From: Leptospira paudalimensis
Lineage (GTDB): Bacteria > Spirochaetota > Leptospiria > Leptospirales > Leptospiraceae
Direction: 5' to 3'
Length of the DNA stretch: 64,000 bases
NCBI RefSeq assembly: GCF_026151345.1
Contig: NZ_JAMQPR010000001.1
Location: 2,090,676 to 2,154,675 of the forward strand
Part shown: piece by piece, positions 8,750 to 18,601 of the stretch
How positions within the stretch are numbered: position 1 is the first letter of the stretch
Layout of the letters: each line of letters starts with the position of its first letter
Position numbers and translations under genes: made by a program
The notes under the pieces: generated by a model
The model's database searches: none
Told to the model about the DNA's origin: nothing
The model's input: only the letters and a program-made list of their open reading frames with translations

Positions 8750-9319
8750 TTAACCGTTCAAATTTAGAATTTTAATGGTTAGTGGTACCATTAAAATCGA
8801 AATTCCAATATATATAGAAACACGTATATAATTCCAGATCACCCATTTCTTAATATCACTGAATACTTTGACTGAATGTTTATCGATTGTATTTGCCATC
8901 GATTGGAACCAAATGATTTTATTTGCGAAATAAATGATAGTCCAAGCTCTCACTCCTATATGAAGGATAAAAAGTAGGAATAAATTGTTACCAATCCCAT
9001 CTATTTGGTAACAAAATATAAGTGATACTAAGAAGATAATTTCGTGTAATGAATGAAACAAAATCCAAAAGTATTTTAAATCTGCAGACTTATACTCTGT
9101 ATTCAGTAAACCCAAATCAGGAACAGTTCCATTAGCCCAACGTGGTACAAAAACAATTGTTTCAAAAATTTGAGCTCCATTCATTAAAAAATAGATTAGT
9201 AGATTTAATAATAAAGTATACTTTGCAATTGATAGAGAATGGTGGGAAACAAAATTGGTTACATCTGAAAGTCCAAACGTTGATGCAAACACAAAACAAT
9301 TTTCTACTATCATATTCAT
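8750..9319 (-). CDS. Putative membrane protein, unknown family
   Basis: A 189-aa protein with four or five hydrophobic segments (about residues 30-50, 85-105, 110-135, 165-185). I do not recognise the family. Conspicuous conserved-looking features are the polar FETIVFVPRWANGTVPDLG after the first main helix and FHSLHEIIFLVSL in the second. It starts at an ATG that overlaps the stop of the upstream MarR gene (ATGA), so both are co-translated; a MarR regulator paired with one membrane protein often controls an exporter-like or detoxification function, which is an inference here. Confidence 0.65.
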   Translation of the reverse strand: MNMIVENCFVFASTFGLSDVTNFVSHHSLSIAKYTLLLNLLIYFLMNGAQIFETIVFVPRWANGTVPDLGLLNTEYKSADLKYFWILFHSLHEIIFLVSLIFCYQIDGIGNNLFLLFILHIGVRAWTIIYFANKIIWFQSMANTIDKHSVKVFSDIKKWVIWNYIRVSIYIGISILMVPLTIKILNLNG

Positions 9320-9771
9320 ATCCCATTCGTATCCTTTAAATTTTTTGAAACTTTTTCCATTATCTTGATTGCAGATTCGAAATAACGATGGACGACTTCT
9401 ATCTCAAGACTTGAAAAACTAGAAATCAATTGGTCCGTTTCTTTTTGTAATTTATTAAAAATTGGTGAAAACAGTTGGTTTGCCTTCTCCAAATTTGGAA
9501 CAATAAAAACCTTCCGTCTATCAGTTTGTAAAAATTTCCTTTTTACGAGTTTACTCTTCTCCAATCGATCAATGACTCCAGTGATCGCCCCAGTAGTAAG
9601 CCCAGATAATTTTGCCAGTTCCCCTGCAGTCATCTCTCCATTTTCTAGTAGGTATCCTAAAAATTTATGATCTGTGCCTGAAAGCCCAACATGCGTTGCG
9701 ATCGATTCATGCATAAAAAGGGCTGTTTCGAAATACTGACGTGTAGTTTTTTTAAAAATTTCTATTTTCAT
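9316..9771 (-). CDS. MarR family transcriptional regulator
   Basis: A 151-aa winged-helix regulator. The core is visible as HKFLGYLLENGEMTAGELAKLSGLTTGAITGVIDRLEKSKLVKRK with the wing LQTDRRKVFIVP, the usual DxR motif of MarR proteins (D-R-R). The C-terminal helices form the dimer interface. The ATG at 9771 (MKIEIFKK) is preferred; a TTG seven codons upstream is possible. Its 3' end overlaps the start of a membrane protein gene. The upstream region holds several inverted repeats that may be its own operators. Confidence 0.88.
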   Translation of the reverse strand: MKIEIFKKTTRQYFETALFMHESIATHVGLSGTDHKFLGYLLENGEMTAGELAKLSGLTTGAITGVIDRLEKSKLVKRKFLQTDRRKVFIVPNLEKANQLFSPIFNKLQKETDQLISSFSSLEIEVVHRYFESAIKIMEKVSKNLKDTNGI

Positions 9772-10112
9772 AAAAAATCCATTAGTTAACAAGCTAATTA
9801 TCTTATTAACTTAATCTCTTAGTATCTAAGATAGTCTGTGGTTGTAAATCCTTAAATTTCAAATTTTTGAATAATTTTCGGAAGGTAGTTTACCTTCGTT
9901 TTAGAATCGAATTTGAAATAGCAAACGATTATGGAGAATCTCATAAATTCCAAGATTCAAAAGCTGGTATTTTCCTGATTAAATTGATTACAAATAAAAT
10001 TCAAAATTTTTGAATGGGATCAAACTCCTTTACTAAAACTGCAGATCAAAGGAAACAATGGAACCTCCACCGTTTTCGAAAATAAGGAGTAATACAATCT
10101 AGGACTGAGTTG
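9772..10112. other. Gene-free AT-rich region with several inverted repeats
   Basis: No convincing gene in these 341 bp. Visible structures: TCTTAG/CTAAGA with a 3-base centre at 9817-9831, a 6-2-6 repeat (TTCAAA..TTTGAA) at 9858-9871, a 7-bp hairpin GAAGGTA/TACCTTC at 9881-9897 followed by GTTTT, and a perfect 8-1-8 repeat at 9999-10015 (ATTCAAAATTTTTGAAT). The first lies close to the marR start and may be a MarR operator; the 9858 and 9999 elements share the TTCAAA core. Promoters were not resolved. Confidence 0.45.
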
Positions 10113-10502
10113 ATGATACAAAAACTATTCCAAAAATCCCAACCCTACTCTATTTTTTTCTTAGATGCTTTCGGTGCATCGATATCCTTACTTGTGTTAT
10201 TTGGTGTGATTTTACCCTTTCAACCTTATTTTGGAATGCCCACAGAAGTGTTATACAAATTAGGAATCCTTGCCAGCATTTTGTTTTTTTATTCCAATAC
10301 CTGTTTTATTCAAAAACCAAAACTTTGGAAACCGTTTCTTCTCGGTGTGATCATTGGCAATCTTACTTATTGCGGTGTATCGATGTATTTTTTGATCGAA
10401 AATTGGAATGTGATCCAACCTCTCGGTGCTTTTTACTTCATTTGGGAAAAATTCGTGATCTTGGCGATAGTTGCCTACGAAATAGTAGTATTAAAGAAAT
10501 AA
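10113..10502 (+). CDS. Small four-helix membrane protein, unknown
   Basis: A 129-aa protein with four hydrophobic segments: ISLLVLFGVILPFQPYFG, LGILASILFFYSNTCF, FLLGVIIGNLTYCGVSMYFL and FVILAIVAYEIVVL. The pattern is that of small Leptospira inner-membrane proteins of unknown function. I do not recognise the family. The ATG at 10113 was chosen over the adjacent TTG. It is a single gene followed directly by a bidirectional terminator; no partner genes are on the same strand. Confidence 0.7.
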   Translation: MIQKLFQKSQPYSIFFLDAFGASISLLVLFGVILPFQPYFGMPTEVLYKLGILASILFFYSNTCFIQKPKLWKPFLLGVIIGNLTYCGVSMYFLIENWNVIQPLGAFYFIWEKFVILAIVAYEIVVLKK

Positions 10503-10526
10503 AAGAATCTTCGCAACCCTCAAAAA

Positions 10527-10556
10527 AAAAGACCCTTGGTTTCCCTTGGGTCTTTT
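10527..10556. terminator. Bidirectional rho-independent terminator
   Basis: AAAAGACCC and GGGTCTTTT form a 9-bp stem with a 12-nt loop between the convergent 3' ends of the membrane protein gene and the act operon. Read on the minus strand the stem is followed by nine T residues; on the plus strand by four. This is the expected end of the act operon message. Confidence 0.8.
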
Positions 10557-10564
10557 ATCCTAAA

Positions 10565-10588
10565 TTTGGCAGAGTAAACTCCGCCAAA
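10565..10588 (-). terminator. Second hairpin at the end of the act operon
   Basis: TTTGGC-A-GAGT and ACTC-C-GCCAAA form an 11-position stem with one mismatch and a 2-nt loop, 20 bp after the lipoprotein stop and just before the main terminator. It lacks a T tract and probably stabilises the 3' end or assists termination. Confidence 0.5.
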
Positions 10589-10608
10589 CCTTAGTTAACT
10601 TTGTAAAC

Positions 10609-11124
10609 TTAGTTTTGTTTCAACATGTTTTTGTTTACGTAAGTTTCTTCTTCCAAACCTTTTGTGAGTTCAGAAAGAGGAATTTTTTCCTTCGGAAGGT
10701 CCTTCAAATTTCCATACTCAGTCCCTCTAGGATAATGAGCCTTGTCACTTGGATCGTAAAAAGGTTTTGAATCTGTTACGAGTCCTTTGGAATATCTCCA
10801 AACACTGTTTGCCGGATCTTGTCCCACTACAAAACATCTTGGGCTCATATAACCTTCGTTTTTTGCAGTTTGAACTTTGATAAAGTATTTTGGTGCCCAA
10901 ACGTTATGGTTACGAGCTTCGAATACTTTTACAACAGTTCCTACTGGAACAAATTCTACCACCTTAGAATTAGAATCTGGTTCTGAATACAAAGGAACAG
11001 TAAAATCCAAACTTGCTTTGTTGGTTTTGGCATCACAATTTTTATGCCAAGTTACCTCTGCGTTTTTGGAACAAGCTGTTACGCTCATCCCAACGATCAA
11101 GAATGCTACTAATTTCAGTTTCAA
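10609..11124 (-). CDS. SH3-like lipoprotein at the end of the act operon
   Basis: A 171-aa predicted lipoprotein. The start is TTG at 11124, with AGGAG seven bases upstream; a longer form inside actF is not needed. The signal peptide LKLKLVAFLIVGMSVTAC ends in a lipobox (VTAC). Residues about 40-110 resemble a bacterial SH3 fold: VPLYSEPDSNSKVVEFVPVG, TVVKVFE, YFIKV and EGYMSPRCF. The C-terminal part is Lys/Glu-rich. Being the last gene before the terminator, 10 bp after actF, it is probably an accessory of the complex or its assembly; no biochemical role can be read. No heme or metal motif is present. Confidence 0.75.
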   Translation of the reverse strand: MKLKLVAFLIVGMSVTACSKNAEVTWHKNCDAKTNKASLDFTVPLYSEPDSNSKVVEFVPVGTVVKVFEARNHNVWAPKYFIKVQTAKNEGYMSPRCFVVGQDPANSVWRYSKGLVTDSKPFYDPSDKAHYPRGTEYGNLKDLPKEKIPLSELTKGLEEETYVNKNMLKQN

Positions 11125-11134
11125 AACAATTCTC

Positions 11135-12385
11135 CTATTGGTGGTGGTGAAGGCACTCATCTAAACGAGGGTCACCGACCGGAACTAAACTATGTTTTTC
11201 GAACTTTTTGAAGACGAAGAAACCAAAAAGACCAACAACTCCCACTGTTCCGCCAAATGCTAAAACAAAGTGTAAGATTGAAAATTTTTCAAAGTTTGCA
11301 GGGAAAACCAACCAGAAAAGTTCAAAGAACTGAACAGTCAGAATCCATGCAGCTAATTTCCAAAGGAAATCAATGTTTCGTTTGTTCGGACGATTGAGTA
11401 ACAAAAGGAAAGGAATTACAAACTTCACAAATGGAAGAAGTAATGTTGTGTATCCCCAACCACCTGTCATACGCATCTCGTAAAAGAAAGTTTCTTCTGG
11501 GATGTTTGCATACCAAATGAGCATAAATTGTGAGAATCCAACATACGCCCAGAAAGTTGTCATACCAAGTAAAAACTTTGAAATGTCATGGTAATGGTTT
11601 TCATTCACTGCTTCCCCGAGGTATCCATTTTTCTTGAGAATCGCAATGACAATCAAATACGATGCAAGAGATGTTTGGAATGCGCCAGCAAATGCATACA
11701 CACCAAACATAGTGGAAAACCAATGTGGGGAAAGTGACATGAGAAGGTCAAACGACATGAGACACCATGAAAGTGCAAAGAAGAGGATAAATCCTCCCGA
11801 AATCTTAGCAAGAGTCTTCGTTGTATCCACAACCTTATCTTTGTCTTGACCGACTGACTTTCCATGGAAGATGTAAGCAAATACTGACCATACTCCAATG
11901 AAAAGTACACATCGGATGATGAAAGAGGTTGGATTTAAGTAACCAGATTTGTGGTGGATGAGGTGGTCGTTTTCACGAACCGTCGCATCTGCCCACTCAT
12001 ACAGATCATGCATTCCAAAGATCACTCCCACGAGTAGAAGTCCAGCAACAGGTGCAAAAAGTCCGTAAGTTTCGAAAATCCTACGAACAGTCACCGACCA
12101 CTGTGAGCCTGTTAGGTGTTGGATCGCTGTGAAGAAAATCCCTGTGATGGAAAGTCCGATCACAAAGTAAGCACCAATGAGTAAGATATGGTATCCTAAA
12201 TTCGTATGGTGGAAATGACCAGCTTCGTCCATGTGACGAGACGTCTCATGACCAAATCCAAAAAAGGCGATGAGGAAACTCACCACTCCAATTCCGATCA
12301 TGGCAATGAGGGCATTACGAAGGGACCCTGGCAGTTTAAACTGCAATAATGTTTCGTCTAGTTTCGCTGCTTTTGTAGAGCTCAT
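11135..12385 (-). CDS. actF: Alternative complex III subunit ActF (quinone-binding membrane subunit)
   Basis: A 416-aa polytopic membrane protein with about ten helices, the sixth gene in the act order. Family features are LTGSQWSVTVRRIFE near residue 95, a long first periplasmic or cytoplasmic loop rich in His (HETSRHMDEAGHFHH), and SWCLMSFDLLMSLSPHWFST near 210. ActF is one of two NrfD-related quinol-site membrane subunits of alternative complex III, which oxidises menaquinol or ubiquinol and passes electrons to cytochrome c or an oxidase. Eight bases separate it from actE. The unusual C-terminus ends in CLHHHQ. Confidence 0.88.
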   Translation of the reverse strand: MSSTKAAKLDETLLQFKLPGSLRNALIAMIGIGVVSFLIAFFGFGHETSRHMDEAGHFHHTNLGYHILLIGAYFVIGLSITGIFFTAIQHLTGSQWSVTVRRIFETYGLFAPVAGLLLVGVIFGMHDLYEWADATVRENDHLIHHKSGYLNPTSFIIRCVLFIGVWSVFAYIFHGKSVGQDKDKVVDTTKTLAKISGGFILFFALSWCLMSFDLLMSLSPHWFSTMFGVYAFAGAFQTSLASYLIVIAILKKNGYLGEAVNENHYHDISKFLLGMTTFWAYVGFSQFMLIWYANIPEETFFYEMRMTGGWGYTTLLLPFVKFVIPFLLLLNRPNKRNIDFLWKLAAWILTVQFFELFWLVFPANFEKFSILHFVLAFGGTVGVVGLFGFFVFKKFEKHSLVPVGDPRLDECLHHHQ

Positions 12386-12393
12386 AATTTCCC

Positions 12394-12981
12394 CTAGTTC
12401 GCCTTTTTATTTTTCACTTCATATTCTTGAAGTTTGCGGATGTAAGCGATGAGCTTCCATCTGTCTTCTGGTTCGATTTGGTAAGCATAACTTCCCATGA
12501 GACCTCGACCCATCGTGATGATGTGGTAAATTTGTCCATCGGACCAACCGCGGATTTTATCAGAAACAACAGAAGGAGGTGGTTGTTGGAACTTTGGTGC
12601 AGGCCCTACAACAGCTCCGTTTCCAAGACCTTGCACACCATGACAAGGAGTGCAATAAGTTTGGTAACGTTTTTCCCCAATCATCAAATCCCCTAAACTC
12701 ACCTTTCCAATTGGATTTTTTAATCCTTTGTCTGGACCTGGAAGAGTATCAGGAGTTGCTTCTGCCGCATATGGGTATGGAAAGTATCCTACTGGGATCG
12801 CACCTTTTGGTGGAATCCTTGAAGCTGAACCATTGGAAGCAAATGAATCCGCTTCTTGTGATTCTCTTGCAGGAGAGTCATACATATTCGGAAAGTATTC
12901 ATAAACGGGAGTTTTATAATCACAGTTTGCGACAAAAACTAACGCCACAAGTGCGAAAACTCGAAAGATGTTTTGTTTCAT
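12394..12981 (-). CDS. actE: Alternative complex III monoheme cytochrome c ActE
   Basis: A 195-aa lipoprotein cytochrome c. The signal sequence ends LVALVFVANC (lipobox cysteine near residue 20). A single CxxCH heme site (YCTPCHGVQGLGNG) lies near residue 112 with the likely axial Met in IITMGRGLMGSYAYQI about 45 residues later, followed by RWKLIAYIRKLQ, the C-terminal helix of class I cytochromes c. In ACIII this subunit is the probable exit point for electrons to a soluble carrier or oxidase. The ATG overlaps the actD stop by ATGA. Confidence 0.9.
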   Translation of the reverse strand: MKQNIFRVFALVALVFVANCDYKTPVYEYFPNMYDSPARESQEADSFASNGSASRIPPKGAIPVGYFPYPYAAEATPDTLPGPDKGLKNPIGKVSLGDLMIGEKRYQTYCTPCHGVQGLGNGAVVGPAPKFQQPPPSVVSDKIRGWSDGQIYHIITMGRGLMGSYAYQIEPEDRWKLIAYIRKLQEYEVKNKKAN

Positions 12982-13544
12982 TTTTGGTTCTCCGGTTTCA
13001 CAACGGTTACTTCGGATCCGCCAAGACTTTTCACAAACGAAACCACATCGGATTCGTTATAACCTTTGGCAGACTTTGGAATCCAAAGACCGAATTTATG
13101 AGACGTCAAATCTGGGTGAAGGATCCGACGTGTCGCTTTGGGAATACCGCTTAAAAAACATAAAGCAGCTACTGTATAAATCCCTGCGGCAAATACAGTT
13201 AATTCAAAGATGATTGGCACATAGGCAAACCAAGCGTTGAGAGCTTTTCCCGAGATATTGAGAGGCCAGTCATGTGCATGTGTTAAGTATTGGAACAAAA
13301 TTCCAATCGTGCATCCAAAAATCCCGGCAAAGAAAGTGACCCAAGGGAGTCCTGATCTAGGAGTTCCCATGGCTTCGTCAATTCCATGCACTGGGTAAGG
13401 GAGGATACAATCAAAACCGATGTAATCCTTTGCCTTTGTTTTTTCCGCAGCATGCATAATGGCTTCTGGAGTATCGAAAATTCCGAGAACTCCTTCATCC
13501 ATTTCTTTGTATTTATGAAACTGTTCTAATTTTGGAAGATACAT
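12978..13544 (-). CDS. actD: Alternative complex III subunit ActD (DUF3341)
   Basis: A 188-aa membrane protein. The N-terminal soluble part carries GVLGIFDTPEAIMHAAEKT, and DCILPYPVHGIDEAMG marks the DUF3341/ActD family. Two hydrophobic helices follow: WVTFFAGIFGCTIGILFQYL near 90 and YVPIIFELTVFAAGIYTVAA near 130. ActD is a small structural subunit on the cytoplasmic face of alternative complex III. It is one base from the actC stop and overlaps actE, so the genes are translationally coupled. Confidence 0.9.
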   Translation of the reverse strand: MYLPKLEQFHKYKEMDEGVLGIFDTPEAIMHAAEKTKAKDYIGFDCILPYPVHGIDEAMGTPRSGLPWVTFFAGIFGCTIGILFQYLTHAHDWPLNISGKALNAWFAYVPIIFELTVFAAGIYTVAALCFLSGIPKATRRILHPDLTSHKFGLWIPKSAKGYNESDVVSFVKSLGGSEVTVVKPENQK

Positions 13545-13545
13545 A

Positions 13546-14919
13546 CTAGTGGTGTGCTCCTTCTTTTTGTGGCATCACTGTTTTTACTTCTGCAATCGCA
13601 ATCACTGGCATAATTCGGCACCAGAGAAGGAAGAGAGTAAAGAAGATACCGAACGTTCCGATTAACATCGCGTAGTCGAAAAGAGTCGGTGTATACATAG
13701 CCCAGCTGGATGGTAAAAAGTCTCGGTTCAGTGTCATCATGATCACAAAACGTTCGAACCACATACCCACGTTCACCACAAGGGAGGCAACAAACATCAC
13801 AGGGATGTTGTAACGAAGTTTGCGGAACCAGAACACCTGTGGAGAAAGCACGTTACAGGAAATCATAATGAAGTAAGCCCAACCATATGGTCCAAAAGCT
13901 CTGTTCCAGAATGCAAACACTTCGTATTCGTTTCCAGAATACCAAGCGATGAAAAACTCTGTTCCATACGCAAGTCCCACAATCAGTCCTGTTACCATCA
14001 TGATTTTGTTCATGTTGTCCAAGTGTTTCATCGTGATGTAGTTCTTTAAGTTAAACACTTCACGAGCAATGACCATAAGTGTTACCACCATCGCAAATCC
14101 GGAGAAAATCGCACCGGCAACGAAGTATGGAGGGAAGATGGTCGTGTGCCAACCAGGAAGGATGGAAACAGCGAAGTCGAAGGATACGATGGTGTGCACC
14201 GAAAGAACAAGTGGAGTAGAAAGAGCTGCAAGGATCATGGAAACGATTTCCAAATGAGACCAAGCTCTTGCCGATCCAACCCAACCAAAGGCTAAGACGT
14301 TGTATAAGTTCTTTCTCCAAGTTTCTGTCGCACGATCCCTAAGGGTAGCAAGGTCAGGAATGAGACCTAAGTACCAGAATACCATGGAAATGGAAAGGTA
14401 AGTCGATACCGCAAACGTGTCCCAAATCAGAGGGGAACGGAAGTTCACCCAAAGTGGTCCTCTTTCGTTTGGATAGGGAAAGAGCCAGAATCCGAGCCAT
14501 GGACGACCTACGTGGAGGATGAGGTTCGATGCTGCAACTAGTACGGCAAAGATTGTCATCGCTTCTGCGGCACGGTTAATCCCTGTTCTCCAACCTTGGC
14601 GGAAGAGGTATAATACCGCAGAAATCAATGTTCCTGCGTGACCGATACCAATCCAAAATACGAAGTTGACGACGAAAAATCCCCAACCCACTGGGTTGTT
14701 GATCCCGAGTAGGTAAAGACCTTCGTAAAACAAATAACCGATAATGGCTACGTCGATCAGGGTGATCGTCAAAACCAAAAGGAAAGTATTCCACCAAAGT
14801 TTGGTTGGGAAATCTTCGTTTGGTTTTGCGATATCAACGGTTACATCTTTAAGCGATTTCCCGCCTGTTACCAGGTCGGGGATATCTAATTTATCTCTAA
14901 CTGCTTGTGTTAATGACAT
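13546..14919 (-). CDS. actC: Alternative complex III membrane subunit ActC (NrfD/PsrC-like)
   Basis: A 457-aa polytopic membrane protein with about ten helices of the NrfD/PsrC/HybB type. Recognisable stretches are [20 protein letters not shown] near residue 75, [21 protein letters not shown] near 100 and [20 protein letters not shown] near 245. It binds quinol and contacts the iron-sulfur protein ActB; in alternative complex III it is proposed to help in charge translocation. It starts 20 bp after actB and ends one base before actD. Confidence 0.9.
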   Translation of the reverse strand: MSLTQAVRDKLDIPDLVTGGKSLKDVTVDIAKPNEDFPTKLWWNTFLLVLTITLIDVAIIGYLFYEGLYLLGINNPVGWGFFVVNFVFWIGIGHAGTLISAVLYLFRQGWRTGINRAAEAMTIFAVLVAASNLILHVGRPWLGFWLFPYPNERGPLWVNFRSPLIWDTFAVSTYLSISMVFWYLGLIPDLATLRDRATETWRKNLYNVLAFGWVGSARAWSHLEIVSMILAALSTPLVLSVHTIVSFDFAVSILPGWHTTIFPPYFVAGAIFSGFAMVVTLMVIAREVFNLKNYITMKHLDNMNKIMMVTGLIVGLAYGTEFFIAWYSGNEYEVFAFWNRAFGPYGWAYFIMISCNVLSPQVFWFRKLRYNIPVMFVASLVVNVGMWFERFVIMMTLNRDFLPSSWAMYTPTLFDYAMLIGTFGIFFTLFLLWCRIMPVIAIAEVKTVMPQKEGAHH

Positions 14920-14938
14920 TCCCTTTGTGTTCTCCCTG

Positions 14939-17900
14939 TTAAACTTCGTTTCGAACTCGGGTCAAATAACTGACGGCAGGTCCGATGTTTAGGTATTCCA
15001 GAAGTTTGTAAGACCTAGGGTCTTTCAAGAGCTTCGCTACTTTTGATTCAGGATCATTTACGTTACCGAACACAATGGCACCAGATGCACATGTTTGTTC
15101 ACAAGCGGCTTTCACTTCGCCATCTTTCAGAGTTCGTCCTTCGTTTTTCGCTGCGATTTTTTTCTCAGCAACACGAGACGCACAGAAGTTACATTTTTCC
15201 ATGACACCACGTGAACGAACGGTTACATCTGGGTTAAGGCCTAAGTTTCTTGGAGGACGAGCCTTAAAGGTAGGCATTGACTCTCCGAGTAAGCTGTGTT
15301 CATTCCAATGTTCTAACCAGTTAAAACGACGCACTTTGTAAGGGCAGTTGTTCGAGCAGTAACGTGTTCCCACACAACGGTTGTAAACCATATCATTGGT
15401 TCCTTCCGAACTGTGAACAGTTGCAGCCACTGGACAAACTGTCTCACAAGGAGCGTTATCACAATGTTGGCACATGAGTGGTTGGTGTGCAATTTCGAGT
15501 GATTCTGGTTTTTCAGGATCACCGATGTAGTAACGGTCAATCCGAAGCCAATGCATCTCACGACCCATACGCACTTCATCACGACCTACCATTGGCACGT
15601 TGTTTTCGATGTTACATGCAACCACACAAGCACCACAACCAGAACAAGAAGTTAAATCAACTGCCATACCCCATTTGTATCCTGGGTATGCAAACTGACT
15701 TCCTGGTTGGTCAGAAGGAGCGTTTGCTCCTTGTGCTCTTTGTAGTTTTCCATCGATTAAGATTTTTGGAATCTCAGGCTCAGGAATTCCGGCACTTGGA
15801 TTTTTAGTATAGTCTTGTAGTTTTGCGGAAATGATAAGAGGTCTCTCTTTCCATTCCACACCCATCATCACACCAGGGCTCATCATATGGTGGTCCTGAG
15901 TGGTAGCGAGTTTGTATTTTTTACCTGTTGGAGAAAGTGTGATAGATAAACCAGAGTAAACATAAGATCCGTTTACTTCTGTTGCAAGGATACTTGCATT
16001 TTTACCAACACCGTTTCCGATCTCACCCACATTTGTTCTTCCGTATCCAAGAGCAATTCCCACTGCTTCTGGGTGAAGACCAGGTTGGACAAGAGCTGGA
16101 AGTTCAAAGGACTTTCCATTTACAGTCACAGTCACAACGTCATTGAGTTTGATTCCCGACGAACGAGAGTATTGTGGGCTAATAGCAACATAATTGTCCC
16201 AAGTCACTTTCGATACTGGATCTGGAAGTTCTTGGAGTTGGGAGTTGTTTGCTCTTTCTCCAGTTCCGATTCCTGTGTTTTCGTAAAGAGACACAGTTAA
16301 ACCAGACTTGGAAGGTGTTAGAGGTGCGATGGTTCCTCGGAAAGAACGACCACCCTTGTCTGCTTTTGGATTTCCAGAAACAAGAACACCTTTTCTGAGT
16401 AAGTCTTCCCAGTTGGTTTTTTTAGAATATTTTGATTTGAGGTATTCGTAAAGAGACTCGGATCCAAGTAACTTTCCACCTGCCCAACCAATGAGCATAT
16501 CTTCAAATGCTTTGGATTGGAAAAGTGGTCGAATTGTTGGTTGTTGAACCGATACAATCCCTGCTACGGATTCGTTATCACCCCAAGACTCAAGGAAGTG
16601 TGATACAGGAGCAAGCCAGTTCGATGCAAGTGCTGTTTCATCCGCACGGTCAGAAACTTGAACCACTTGTGCTGCTTCATGAAGGAGTTTTTTCCACTCA
16701 TCTCCATTTGGCGCTTCATAAACTGGGTTCACACCGTAAAGAATGACCACACCAGCCTTTCTTTCTTTTAGGTCTTTTGCGAGGGATTTTAAGTTTTCAG
16801 CGTAGCCTGATTTTCCTTCTTTCAAAGGATTTCCAGCGTCGATGGTTTTGCCATCGTTACCGAGCATGCTGTTTAACATGTTCACAGCGATTTGTAAATC
16901 CACTGCATCTTCTGTTAATGTGTTCGAACCACCAGCAATGACTAGGGATTCACCTTTTGCGGAAGCAAGTGCTTTTGCAATGCGAACCACAACTTCTTTG
17001 GAAATTCCAAGCTCAGAAGCAGTTGTCTCTACATTGATTCCAGACACGCCTGTTGCCCCACCCACTCCCAAATCAGAAAGTGCCTTTGCAATTACAAGAG
17101 CGAACTTTCTTTGGTCACCAGGTTTTAATGGAACTCTTTGGTCTGCATTCGAACCTGTCATAGACGGGTGAGTTTCTGCAGCGATAAATGAATTGAAAGA
17201 CTTAGAATTTTTTTGTAAGTCTCTTCGTTTTGAAAAGTCATTGTGGTAGTTGACTTGGTTTAAGAAGTCACTATCAATAGAAAGGATCACTTTTGCTTTG
17301 TCAAAGTGGTAGTTTGGAAGAACTGCCTTTCCGTATGATTTTTCTTGAGCGATTGTAATGGCATCATCAGAAGAAGCAAACGCTACTTCTAAGTGTTTTC
17401 CACCACCAACAGAACGTAAAAACTCAGAAACAAATTCTTTTGTGGCAGGAGAAGTAAGTGGTTTTGTTACCACGACCGTCTTACCTTTGTTTGCTGCGAG
17501 TTTTTCTTTTACGTCTTTATCAAGAACAAACCAATCGCTCGACTTAGCAACACCATTCACAATTTGTTGTGGTTCTTTTGCTCTGTCTGCATCATAAAGA
17601 TCAAAAATAGAAGCTTGTCCAGAAGCACATAAAGCACCTTCTGAAATTGGATGGCTTGGATTTCCTTCGAGTTTTAAAGGACGACCATCTTTTGCTTTTA
17701 CGAGTACCCCACAACCAACAGAACAACCACCACATACCGAAGCATAGTGGTAAGAGTGTCCATGTTTTACGAAGTCATATTGTTCTACTTCGTTGTTGTC
17801 TGGATTTTTAATGGTGAGGTTCACATAAGGAACAATTTTTTCAGCAGGTTTTTGGATACAACCGACAGTTGTCATCACAACTGATGCACCCATAAACTTA

Positions 17901-18067
17901 AGGAATGTTTTTCTATCAAAGTCACCTTTTTTGATTTTAGCAATCAAAGGGTCTGGTGATTTGTAGAACTCTTGTTTTTGGAGTTCTTTTTCGCGAGAAG
18001 TACCGCGAAGTTCGTAAGACTGCCAAAGTGACTTTTTTTCTTTTTGGAAACTATCGTCTTTCATCAT
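14939..18067 (-). CDS. actB: Alternative complex III iron-sulfur/molybdopterin-like subunit ActB
   Basis: A 1042-aa fused protein. The N-terminal part (about 1-60) has the short motif [16 protein letters not shown], typical of a degenerate Tat/lipobox region in ActB. Residues about 60-740 resemble a molybdopterin oxidoreductase fold ([12 protein letters not shown] near 110) that in this family does not need the cofactor. Residues about 790-1042 form a ferredoxin-type part with [12 protein letters not shown] (~806), [14 protein letters not shown] (~866), [12 protein letters not shown] (~899), CNFCAS (~958) and CEQTC (~986), for four clusters. It carries electrons from quinol to the heme subunits. 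ATG at 18067 is followed by a second ATG. Confidence 0.92.
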   Translation of the reverse strand: MMKDDSFQKEKKSLWQSYELRGTSREKELQKQEFYKSPDPLIAKIKKGDFDRKTFLKFMGASVVMTTVGCIQKPAEKIVPYVNLTIKNPDNNEVEQYDFVKHGHSYHYASVCGGCSVGCGVLVKAKDGRPLKLEGNPSHPISEGALCASGQASIFDLYDADRAKEPQQIVNGVAKSSDWFVLDKDVKEKLAANKGKTVVVTKPLTSPATKEFVSEFLRSVGGGKHLEVAFASSDDAITIAQEKSYGKAVLPNYHFDKAKVILSIDSDFLNQVNYHNDFSKRRDLQKNSKSFNSFIAAETHPSMTGSNADQRVPLKPGDQRKFALVIAKALSDLGVGGATGVSGINVETTASELGISKEVVVRIAKALASAKGESLVIAGGSNTLTEDAVDLQIAVNMLNSMLGNDGKTIDAGNPLKEGKSGYAENLKSLAKDLKERKAGVVILYGVNPVYEAPNGDEWKKLLHEAAQVVQVSDRADETALASNWLAPVSHFLESWGDNESVAGIVSVQQPTIRPLFQSKAFEDMLIGWAGGKLLGSESLYEYLKSKYSKKTNWEDLLRKGVLVSGNPKADKGGRSFRGTIAPLTPSKSGLTVSLYENTGIGTGERANNSQLQELPDPVSKVTWDNYVAISPQYSRSSGIKLNDVVTVTVNGKSFELPALVQPGLHPEAVGIALGYGRTNVGEIGNGVGKNASILATEVNGSYVYSGLSITLSPTGKKYKLATTQDHHMMSPGVMMGVEWKERPLIISAKLQDYTKNPSAGIPEPEIPKILIDGKLQRAQGANAPSDQPGSQFAYPGYKWGMAVDLTSCSGCGACVVACNIENNVPMVGRDEVRMGREMHWLRIDRYYIGDPEKPESLEIAHQPLMCQHCDNAPCETVCPVAATVHSSEGTNDMVYNRCVGTRYCSNNCPYKVRRFNWLEHWNEHSLLGESMPTFKARPPRNLGLNPDVTVRSRGVMEKCNFCASRVAEKKIAAKNEGRTLKDGEVKAACEQTCASGAIVFGNVNDPESKVAKLLKDPRSYKLLEYLNIGPAVSYLTRVRNEV

Positions 18068-18088
18068 AAATTATTACTTGTCTCCCGA

Positions 18089-18601
18089 TTATCTGTGGCA
18101 CGTAGAACAATCGTTAGGAGCATTGTTCTCTCTATGGCAATCGACACAAAATCCCATATTGAGGGACTTGGACTGTCTAACCTTTACCATCTCTGCCATG
18201 TTGCCATGACATGTGGAACAATCAACGCCGCGTTGCACGTGTCTTGAGTGGTTGAAGTATACGAAGTCTGGTTGGTCATGGACCTTCACCCAGGAAACTG
18301 GAGTGTTACTATCGTATTGTGCTTTGAGCCACTTAACATGTTCTTGGTTGCCCGCTACGTTACCTGCTCCATGGCAGTTCATACAAGTGGAACTTGGTGG
18401 AACTGTGGCATGGGCCGAGTTTTCAACGCCTGTATGGCAATACTTACAATCGATTTTGTTATCGCCTGCATGTATCTTGTGGTTGAAGGGGATGGGCTGG
18501 TCGGGTGAATAGCCCACATAACGGCTAGGTGAAAAAATCAAATATGCTAACGCAGCTATCGCAACGATAGGCACAGAGATCTTGAGTATTTTTATATTCA
18601 T
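18089..18601 (-). CDS. actA: Alternative complex III pentaheme cytochrome c ActA
   Basis: A 170-aa multiheme cytochrome with an N-terminal membrane anchor (KISVPIVAIAALAYLIF). Five CxxCH sites are visible: CKYCHTG, CMNCHGAG, CSTCHGN, CVDCHRE and CSTCHR, matching the five hemes known for ActA in characterised alternative complex III. It faces the periplasm and passes electrons between ActB and acceptors. It is the first gene of the operon, with a ribosome site AGGA before the ATG. The act cluster here is complete (A-F) and ordered as in Bacteroidota-type systems; oxidase genes are not within the window. Confidence 0.92.
   Translation of the reverse strand: MNIKILKISVPIVAIAALAYLIFSPSRYVGYSPDQPIPFNHKIHAGDNKIDCKYCHTGVENSAHATVPPSSTCMNCHGAGNVAGNQEHVKWLKAQYDSNTPVSWVKVHDQPDFVYFNHSRHVQRGVDCSTCHGNMAEMVKVRQSKSLNMGFCVDCHRENNAPNDCSTCHR

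Noticed and set aside
15661..17171. Long plus-strand frames inside actB
   Set aside because: They are antisense to a well-conserved gene with a continuous domain structure; composition is typical of shadow frames.
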